Positions 56,240 through 64,000 of a DNA stretch of 64,000 nucleotides are shown here, in pieces; position 1 is the stretch's first letter, and every line of letters begins with the position of its first letter. The notes below the pieces were generated by a model that was not told the DNA's origin, did no database searches, and saw nothing but the letters and a program-made list of their open reading frames with translations. The stretch comes from Endomychus coccineus (taxonomy: Eukaryota > Arthropoda > Insecta > Coleoptera > Endomychidae). The DNA lies in the NCBI GenBank assembly GCA_958510875.1, contig OY294068.1, forward strand, positions 80,905,978 through 80,969,977, in the 5' to 3' direction. The position numbers were made by a program, and so were the translations under genes.

Positions 56240-57300
56240 TCAACTGATGAGCTGATGAGCTACATCTATAGTTCGACAAAATATGTGTGAACATATATTT
56301 GAGATGTCAGAATAATTTATAATCGAATAGTTAAGTATGAATATGTAAACACAAATTTACATTTACATTCAATAATATATTAAGAATTGTTTTACCGCAT
56401 AAAGTGGCATCCTCAGAATGAGTTATTATTGCATACAACAACAAGATGTAATTCCTCAAATGTTAAGGTAAATGTATGTAAATAGGGGTGGGGGAGTATG
56501 ACAAAGACTGTTTGGGATTGTTTTTGTTATGATCATAAACTAAACTTCCAGTTGATTGTAAAACTTACTTATGTTATTATTCTGTTCAATATTTCAAATT
56601 GTCAGTTGATTGATTGAGAAACAGTGGAAATTTTGAAATATGTACTGAATGATAACAGTAGAATCAATGTTGAAATATAGTTAATTTCTATATACTTTGA
56701 AATTTTAAATGGAACACTCTATATCTAATGTTATATTTGAAATTTTATGTGTTTCTGAATAATTTTATTTGATAAATTTCTATGCCTATGTTGTTCGGTT
56801 TTTGGGATATTAGTTATTTTATATTTTTCATTGACAAAACACTATTTGAAAACATCACATTTCATATTTCATATTTTATAATTTTCAAAACCTCAAATGC
56901 CTGTCATAATTAACCAATCCCACAATTAAATCTCTGCTCTCAAGCTATGCTGAATATAATTTTCACAAAATTATAGCATGCTTTACAGAATTAAAGTCTC
57001 ATTAGTATACAAAGTTAAAAAACACCTGAAATATTTGCACTTTTGCATTTAATCAGTTAATTAAATAATTTTTTGAAACTAATATAAATATAATATAAAA
57101 TAATGATTTATAATTACAATGTATATCTATGAATAACTATCATAAGACACCTGAGTACTGCAGTACTTGTACGTGCCACTAATATACTATTAATAGTAAG
57201 ATAATTTATATAAAAAAATCGATGGTGGAAGCCGTTACTTTATGGTAATTTATCATTTTGATTATATGAAAGAAAAAACAACTTTTATTAATAATAACGT
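56240..57300. other. Intronic AT-rich sequence
   Basis: No gene recognised. At 57225-57265, GTGGAAGCCGTTACTTTATG, then TAATTTATCATTTT, matches 1168-1205, so both are parts of one dispersed family, here next to the Penelope copy. Confidence 0.5.
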
Positions 57301-57309
57301 GAAAACGTA

Positions 57310-58440
57310 ACTATAGTTTCAACACCGATGTGCCATTATCAAACAAATAGAAAATTATGAAGAAATCAATGAAACAGTTGAAGTATAAATAGATTAGAGT
57401 AAAGTAGGGTTGAGATTAAGGGATCAACGGAAATTCCAAAACAGGTAGATCCTAGGAAAGTAAAATATTACAATTTGTGAATTGGTGTGATTATAATTTA
57501 ATATTCTAAGAGTTTTTGACACCTTTATAAATCTCTATTGATTCTGACGTATTCAATTTAAAACCTCTGGTTTGGTTATGTAAGATGCTTAGGCTATCTA
57601 AATTAGGGAAATTGTGACCAGTTTGTAAAAAATGATTAGCAAAGGTTGGGACAGTTTTGTTGAGTCTAAACGAGCGAAAATATTCTTCTATCTTAATTTG
57701 AAATTACGACAAGTTCTACCTATATAAAAAGTCATCACAGTCTGGGCAAATTACCTTATAAACTCCAGGTTTACTATATTTATTGGTTTTGTCTTTGGCG
57801 TTGTATATAATATGGCAAAGTTTATTTTGAGGTTTGAAACTGATTTTAAAATTATGGCGTGATAAAATGTTAGCAATATGTTCGCTTATTGGACCAAAAT
57901 ATGTCAAAGAGATGAATTTAGTGGATACATCTATGTGTTTTATACGCGGATAAATTTTATAAAAAGTTAATTGTTGTTGTTTGCGATTTATTAGTTTAAT
58001 TAATGGTTTTCCGGTAGATCAAATAATTAAACTAATAAATGGCAAACAACAACAATTAACTTTTATAAAATTTATCCGCGTATAAAACACATAGATGTAT
58101 CCACTAAATTCATCTCTTTGACATATTTTGGTCCAATAAGCAAACACATTGCTAACATTTCATCACGCCATAATTTTAAAATTAAAATGGTTTTTAGCTT
58201 GTTCTTGGATAGTTGGTTATATTGCAAATTTAGAAAAGTTGTGGCATTTATTAATGTATTGTCTAATTTTAAGGATTTATGAACAAGACTATTGAATGGA
58301 GGTATTTTATAATTTATTGGTGTGGCTGAATCCGCCGGAATATACCTATTGGTTTTTTGTAGGTTTTCTGTATATGATGACCATCTTCAATAATATTAAT
58401 GTCAAAGAAAGGAAGCTAGTTATTTGTTTATATTTCTACA
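57310..58440 (-). mobile_element. Penelope-like element with internal inversion
   Basis: Minus-strand order: 58440-58190 encodes LPFFDINIIEDGHHIQKTY, then in another frame TNRYIPADSATPINYKIPPF and NSLVHKSL, the end of the RT. 57907-57716 encodes LTYFGPISEHIANILSRH, then KPGVYKVICPDCDDFLYR, the start of a GIY-YIG endonuclease (GVY..Y motif). 57342-57316 holds GATAATGGCACATCGGTG, then TTGAAAC, a degenerate hammerhead-like motif in the terminal repeat position. Between RT and nuclease a segment of about 160 bp is present twice as an inverted repeat. It is the same family as 22186-23190. Frame breaks show it is dead. Confidence 0.75.
57843..58182. repeat. 160-bp inverted repeat (hairpin) inside the Penelope copy
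   Basis: The arms 57843-58003 and 58023-58182 are inverted copies at about 95% identity with only about 19 bp between them. The left arm holds the coding sequence upstream of the GIY-YIG motif; the right arm is the same sequence flipped. Confidence 0.9.
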
Positions 58441-59490
58441 GTGAAAGGCGGTAGGTTATGCGGATGACATAGCCACACCCGCAGATCATTTCTTAGAATC
58501 AACTGAAAAGTTCAAAACTTTATGTATAAACTTATCTCCTTTTCATTAAATTTAGTATCAACTTCATCGTGAATGATATTATATTTCTTCTGTAGGGGTT
58601 GTTGGTAACTTTTTTTGGAATTTATTGTTGATAGATTTAATTTTTCCATTAGTTTTTGCCGAAACTGTGTTCACAAATTGAGAATAAATAATGAACTCGA
58701 ATTCGTATGACGTTTCAAAATAAAATTGACGCAATTAATTAACTAAATTAGAGCCATTACCTCCAAATAGTCCAATAAATTTCAGAAGCTAAACTTATAA
58801 TCCCTCAATAATTAATTAATTCCACAAATTGTTTTGTAAATGTGCGATATAACCTGTTTATGATGTAAGATAAATCAACTTTGATCAATCGATCACTAAC
58901 TTACTCACTTTTGTAAACAAATTAGGTTTCGGACCTTTTGTGGAACAAATGTATGATTGTAGAAACAGAAAATATATTGGAAATTATGTTACATGTTACA
59001 TTGAAATTTTATTCATATAGTCTACATAATGAATTTTACTAATTTATGTTTTATAACTTGCTACCAGGTTGACTTTTGAATTATTCACACTATAATATAG
59101 CCTTGTTTTATACAGACACCTGTTGTCACATGACCCATCAAAATTTGCCACATAGTAAACGCATACAATAGACTGTAACTTCAAATCGATGACGTCCCTT
59201 GAATCTTAAAATGAGAATTTCGGGCACTTCTGCAGGTTAAATATATACGTGCGATACATATTTATAACCAGAAAAACATGGTTGGCATTATGGTTAAATA
59301 AAATACTATATTTCATTAGAAAAACCGAAGATGGATGTCAAAAATATCACTCGAAACGGGACTGCCGCGCCCAAAAACAATACAGTTTCCATTTTCACCA
59401 CTTTAAAGCGGTCTGCATAATTTCAAATCCATATGAGCAATAGGAACGGTACAATCGTCTCCACTCACACACACACGGACACATCTTTTT
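58441..59490. other. Penelope-derived and AT-rich sequence
   Basis: 58730-58870 resembles 22600-22750 (CCAAATAGTCCAATAAA, AACTTATAAT..TCCCTCAATAATT), a badly decayed piece of the Penelope linker on the plus strand. The frame at 59249-59443 is not recognisable. Confidence 0.45.
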
Positions 59491-60800
59491 TACACTAATA
59501 AATCTAAATAGTATTTGAACGGGCACATTTTGATTTCTAATTAAAATTATTCTGATGATGGCTGAAAAGTCCTCAGGGAACGTTCATAAATTACGTTACG
59601 CCTTTAGGGGGAGGGGGGTACGAATTTGTTACGCTGCGTTACGTAAAGCGGGTTGGGGGTCAAGGTCCGCGTAGCGTAACATGAGTTTTAATAAATTTCA
59701 TTAAAAAAATTGGATTTAACACAATTTTTTTCAAAGATTGAATATCAAAATTGGCATCTTTTTCATTTTTATCTATAAAAATACAAACATTATTAACTCA
59801 TACACTTTTTATTCAATTTATCTCCATTTTTGTGATTTATTAACCGATATTCTAATTCTGAATTCAAATTCGCTCCAAATTAATCGATTCAGTCTTCGCG
59901 CACTTTTTCATATGGAATATGCGTGATGGTAGGCAGAGCGCTTCTAAATACGTGCAGACTACATGCTTTATCATATAAGTTCATATAGTGTAAATAAGCA
60001 TTGTCTATGACATTTTTTCTTCCTATACGACTATCGACAATGGCTGAGAAAAAAAAAGCAAAAAATATATGATCGAACATTTGTTGTTTGTAACTTTTAT
60101 TTTTGTTCCGGATTACTTCTTAGAAAACATAGCGCTGGCTTACACGATAAAAGTGAAACTGCGATGGTATGCAAGAGAGTAAGACCACACCAAATTCTGA
60201 GATATCGAAATGCAGAAGCTCTATGCATCGTCAACAAAGATGATCAAGAAGTTGAGTGGGTAGATATAGAATCACTGGATATTGACATTAATAAAGAAAG
60301 AATGAAGGGCGATAATGAAAATTAAGGTTTTTCGGTAATTGATGACATTTCTGAATGAAGAAAACAAATAGAACTTAATATATTTATATTATCTACTTAT
60401 AATACTCTTAGCCATAATTATATTATGAACTATGTGTTTAGTTTATTTATATATATTATTGATGGATTTTTCATACAAAACACTATAAATATGTTGAAAA
60501 ATCGTTAATAATTTAAATATTGTTCAAAAATTTTATTATAAACTATTGTATTGTCGTCAATTAAAAATAATTCAATTATTTTAATCGTTTTTTCTATACT
60601 ACATAACAAAATATATAGACAAAGGGGGTGTGTGAGGGGGTTGCGTTACGTAACATGAAGGGGGTGCCCAGGAATTTTTACGAGGCGTTACAAAGGGGGG
60701 GAGGGGGTTGAAAAGTCAAAAAAAGGCGTAACGTATGAACGTTCCCTCAGTACCTTAACAGTATTTTTAGTGGATAAGTGTGATTGTTTCTTTTTACAGT
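59490..60800 (+). repeat. Penelope-derived repeat, copy d, split by a transposon
   Basis: The left part is 59490-59575 (AATAGTATTTGAACGGGCAC, CTGATGATGGCTGAAAAGTC) and the right part 60750-60800 (AGTACCTTAACAGTATTTTT then AGTGGATAAG). Joined, they match copies b and c. This copy has lost the stem between CTGATGA and GAAA. Confidence 0.8.
59576..60746. mobile_element. Terminal-inverted-repeat DNA transposon with TCA duplication
   Basis: 1171 bp. Ends GGGAACGTTCATA and TATGAACGTTCCC, followed inward by related GTTACGCCTTT sequence and G-rich tracts (AGGGGGAGGGGGG) in inverted order. TCA flanks both sides (59573-59575 and 60747-60749); CTCAG with GGAACG ends is an equally valid reading. The comparison with intact copies of the host repeat fixes the insertion. 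A 3-bp duplication with GGG ends suggests Zator or Harbinger relatives. A short coding trace at about 60130-60324 (RVRPHQILRYRNAEALCIVN, then EVEWVDIESLD to a stop) may be the C-terminus of its transposase. Confidence 0.8.
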
Positions 60801-61390
60801 GTCATAGTGTATTTACAGTGTGATCTTTTTATAGTTCATACCAATACTAGTATTCTAACATTTGAGTACTATTCTATTCTTGGTAGCTCTGGATTTTGAG
60901 TGTTTGATAAAAAATATCCACAACGGAGTTTGATTTTATATATAGTTCACTTTGTTATAGTAATTCATGTAAAATATTCGAAATTGTAGTCAAGTTTAAT
61001 CACCGCTTTGATATCGCACAAAGTAATTTAGTTTTATTTGTTTGAAATGGAACATGACAAAGTAACATACACTCATAACTATCAATTAAATTTCATTATC
61101 AAGTTATAAAATAAAAGCACAGAATGCAAGAATCTAATATGACCTCAGAAAAAGAAGAAGCTAAATTTATTGCAGCATGTCCTGTAACAATTATGTGCAG
61201 CCACATAGTCTAACTAATTAGACAGGGATGGAGGGGAATTACTGAGTCTCATAGCTTAGTAATCTGGTACTGGAGCGATCAACGTTTCCAACAAGTACTG
61301 CTACTGCTTCATTTTACTACACAAACTCACTGAAGATTCCCGATTTATGCAGGAACAAATATTTCACAACATTTCACATGGCACATTTTT
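60801..61390. other. RalGAP alpha intron, no other feature
   Basis: AT-rich. No coding frame or repeat recognised. Confidence 0.45.
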
Positions 61391-61404
61391 CGGTAGCTAC
61401 TTAC

Positions 61405-62439
61405 TTCTAGATTTCTGATCTCCTTTTTGACTAGCTCTATGTGAGTGCCCATGAGAATCTATAAGTGCTGCAGCTAACATAGATGGATTACTTGTGCAAG
61501 ATGAGCTTTCCCCTGCTCCACTAGAGGTCGAGTTACTAACGCAGAAAGGACTTGGAGTTGCAACCGGACTGTAAACTCTTGAAATGAATTCCTCATAAGT
61601 GGTATTGTCCTTATGTTTCTTAACGACGGTATCCAAAGATCTTGCTCTTTCTTCATAACTGAAATAAAAATAATTTCGAATATAAACTATGCTGGAAGGA
61701 AGACTTCATTCAAGTCAAAATAGTTGTAAATTGTAAATAAAAACTTACTATTGCTGAAAATGTGTTAAGGTAGTTCTTTTAGCTCTACTTGCACAAATAG
61801 CTGTAGCTCTAACCAATCCAGCCAATATATTACTCTCTACTATAGCTTCATTGAATAGAACTCCAAAATGTGGGACCTTCAAATAGAGTATAAGTGAAAG
61901 AGGATTCGGATTCATCTTCATTTACTTAGTTAGCATAAATTTACATACTTACATCAGGTTTACTGTTTATTGTTACCCTGTTCAAATTATTTCCTAGTGG
62001 GTAAATTGTAATTAATATATCACAGAATTCGGTGGGAATGATATCACGCCTATAATCTCTATTATGTTCTGACCAAACTATGTGCACTTCATCATTACCC
62101 AAGTGCCTGGTCTGAAAATAACCCAAATTCAATTAGGTACTTGGAACAAGTTATTTCAACAAGTCAATTTTATACCTTATTAAGTACGGCTTCAGGAGTT
62201 TCACCAGGCATTCTAGTTGCAACATGAAATATTGCCTCCAAGAAACTGGTAGCTACATATGGTGCAGTTGAACCAGTTGAGCCTAATCTCTGCAAACCAC
62301 CTAGGAAACCTGTGTGACCTTCTAATTCTATTTCCCAAGCCAAAGCAGCTAGAAATTGTTCATAAGCTGCACTCCCTCCTTGATTTGACAAAATAGAGTT
62401 CTTATCTTCTTGACCTGGAGCTACATATATTACAGCTAC
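61405..62439 (-). CDS. Ral GTPase-activating protein subunit alpha, RapGAP-domain exons
   Basis: RalGAP alpha, with its beta subunit, accelerates GTP hydrolysis by RalA/B in the cytosol. Four exons here: 62439-62176, 62111-61953, 61876-61749 and 61658-61405, with short GT-AG introns (64, 76 and 90 bp) and consistent phases. They encode [57 protein letters not shown], then [20 protein letters not shown] and [14 protein letters not shown], then [14 protein letters not shown] and [14 protein letters not shown], then [20 protein letters not shown] and [11 protein letters not shown]. The HLGND motif holds the catalytic Asn (the Asn thumb of Rap/Ral GAPs). The sequence fits RalGAP alpha rather than tuberin. 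After YSP comes a Ser-rich tail ([14 protein letters not shown]). The last exon ends at a strong donor (AGAA|GTAAGT); reading on gives a stop after two codons, so it may end here or splice to 56228. The 5' exons lie beyond the right edge. Confidence 0.9.
62094..62096 (-). other. Catalytic asparagine codon of the RapGAP domain
   Basis: The Asn of HLGND, sixth codon of the second exon. In this family the Asn side chain replaces the arginine finger of other GAPs. The motif is intact. Confidence 0.75.
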
Positions 62440-62733
62440 CTATAAGCCAGAAACGACAATTAAATTAGTGTATTCATTTTGAAATATATCAACTCAATAC
62501 ACGAAATCAACTTGATGCAAGCTATAATTCTATGTTTTTCAAGATAGAAAAGTCATTTTTAAATTTCTTATAACTGAAAATTTTGGTAACCATTATCTGA
62601 CAAGAACTCCGTCGGGCATCATCGCAGCCGTGTAACCGTACATTGTCTCCAAAATAGCAACATCACCGCCATACAAAGTCACGAACATTTTGTCGTTTCG
62701 AGTCGAGTCAGTTCATTTGATCACCATGATCAT

Positions 62734-63766
62734 TAGTCCAGGCTATGAACCGCAAAAAAATAAAAAAAAACATGTAAGTTCGAATCAGAATTTTTTTTTC
62801 ATTAGCTTCAGGAGGTTCTCAGGATCATTCATACACCTTAAAACCTATTGGGAACCCCAACCCCACCCATTGGGGGCAAAAATGGCCCGAAATCTCCAAG
62901 TCTTGAATTGTATTTTCTACAAAAAAAGGTATTTTGGCATTTCGAGTGCACCTAGGAGGTTTTTTGGGTGGCTGAACACACATACGTAGCCAGATTTACT
63001 AGCACCCCTAATACGTTATTTTGCAATTTACGTGTTTTAGGCATTTCGATTGCACCAAGAAGGTTTTTTGGGTCGCTGATCACGAATCCGTAGCCACATT
63101 TACTTGCAATCCATCGTAGGGGTGGTAAAATCGACGAAATTGGCCAATTTTGCACCCCTATATGTTATTTTTCAATTTACGTGTTTTTGGCTTTTCTAAT
63201 GCACCAAGGGAGTTTGGTGGGTCGCTGTATAAGATTCCGAAGCCAGATTTACTCCGAAGCAATTTTAAAATGCAAAAATGATGCGTGTCAAATTAGCCAC
63301 CCCTACGATGATATTCGAGTAAATCTGGCTTTGGAGTCGTATTCAGCGACCCAAAAAACCTTCTTGGTGCATTTGAAATGCCTAAAACACGTAAGTTGCA
63401 AAATAACATATTAGGGGTGCAAAATTGGCTAATTTTGTCGATTTTACCACCCCTACGATGGATTGCAAGTAAATCTGGCTACGGGTTTGTGTTCAGCGAC
63501 CCAAAAAACCTCCTTGGTGCATTCGAAATGCCTAAAACACGTAAATTGCAAAATAACATATTAGGTGCACTCGAAATGCCAAAATACCTTTTTTGTAGAA
63601 AATACAATTCGGGCCATTTTCGTCCTCAATGGGCGAGGTTGGGGTTCCCAAGAGGTTTTAAGGTGTATGAATGATCCTGAGAACCTTCTGAAGCTAATGC
63701 AAAAAAAAATTTGATTCGAACTTTTTTTTTTATTATAGCTAAAATCCCGGTTCACAGCCTGGACTA
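62734..63766. mobile_element. Foldback element with tandem sub-repeats (FB2)
   Basis: 1033 bp in the upstream intron of RalGAP alpha. The ends are TAGTCCAGGC(T)-GTGAACCG type, inverted, with long arms (TTAGCTTCAGGAGGTTCTCA, TTGGGAACCCCAACCC at the left and their complements at the right). Each arm holds about three copies of a sub-repeat (TTTTTTGGGTCGCTGA, ATTTACTTGCAATCCATCGT, TTTTGCACCCCTA..ATTTACGTGTTTT). The centre is near 63270. CAT flanks both ends (62731-62733 and 63767-63769). No transposase is present. The frames within the arms are artefacts of the repeats. Confidence 0.85.
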
Positions 63767-64000
63767 CATTGTATGTTATATGTTGCTATGTTCTTGTGAT
63801 TTCTTTTTCCTTCAGGTAATTGTGATAGTTTGAATATTGTAATTGCTTGTGATTTTCTGTAATATTTTGTATTTGATGGTCATACCTGAGATTTTGATCA
63901 ATAAATTTTCCTAAGTACTTAGTACCAACAATCCCCTGTTTATTTTTAGTAGATAACTTGCATTAAATGCTTCTGGCAATGTAGTTCCCACACGAAGTAT

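Noticed and set aside
61941..62391. Treating the three RapGAP-domain frames as separate small genes
   Set aside because: They are consecutive exons of one protein, with matching phases and family order.
61405..62439. Assigning the RapGAP exons to tuberin (TSC2)
   Set aside because: TSC2 has a different sequence around the catalytic Asn; the [20 protein letters not shown] block and the following [12 protein letters not shown] fit RalGAP alpha.
62690..63755. Several frames of 64-99 codons in both directions
   Set aside because: All lie in the inverted arms of FB2 and mirror each other; no family motif.
1..64000. CRISPR arrays, operons, ribosome binding sites
   Set aside because: None seen. 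The tandem arrays have no regularly spaced unique spacers, and the genes are split by introns.

Overview
This is an AT-rich stretch of an animal nuclear genome, almost certainly an insect. There are no bacterial operons. Coding sequence is split by GT-AG introns, and most of the DNA is decayed transposable elements. I do not name an order. The only conventional host genes I can support are both on the minus strand. One is an OPA3-like mitochondrial protein gene (exons at 25203-25062, 25009-24820 and 24788-24646, with a proposed last exon at 11366-10939). The other is the 3' end of a Ral GTPase-activating protein alpha subunit gene (exons at 62439-62176, 62111-61953, 61876-61749 and 61658-61405, with a proposed last exon at 56228-56038). 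Splice phases match at every junction I propose.

Layout. 1-700: a 144-bp satellite. 1300-2660: two LINE tails facing each other. 2713-3601: a four-exon THAP-domain gene fragment on the minus strand with a duplicated exon. 3660-10800: mostly non-coding DNA with a dispersed repeat, hairpins and a second THAP-like exon. 10.9-24.8 kb: the long OPA3 intron. It holds two copies of a Crypton-like 5' end, an intact 733-codon Mutator-type (MULE) transposase on the opposite strand, a THAP/P-element-like relic and a Penelope-like element. 26-27.2 kb: two short inverted-repeat elements, one with a clean 8-bp target duplication. 29.2-30.3 kb: a broken PIN-like nuclease/CXC-domain gene. 30.5-36.7 kb: copia relics, tandem repeats and a long terminal repeat with its own promoter. 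37.5-41.6 kb: two LINEs, one nearly complete apart from a frameshift. 44.5-48 kb: relics that look like a multi-gene Polinton/Maverick-type element. 48.3-50.6 kb: a hAT relic beside a foldback element. 52.3-53.8 kb: a second long terminal repeat. 56.0-62.4 kb: RalGAP alpha, whose introns hold a Penelope copy folded into a large hairpin and a terminal-inverted-repeat transposon nested in a Penelope-derived repeat. 62.7-63.8 kb: a second foldback element.

The host genes do not form a functional cluster. They share a strand and have been stretched by insertions. The observations most worth following are an apparent 31-nt intron in the OPA3-like gene, the hammerhead-like core (CTGATGA, short stem, GAAA) recurring in Penelope-derived repeats, the intact zinc-finger/MULE/SWIM transposase, the in-phase exon duplication in the THAP gene, a perfect 28-nt palindrome inside a Crypton-like reading frame, and precisely bounded foldback and hAT-type elements.
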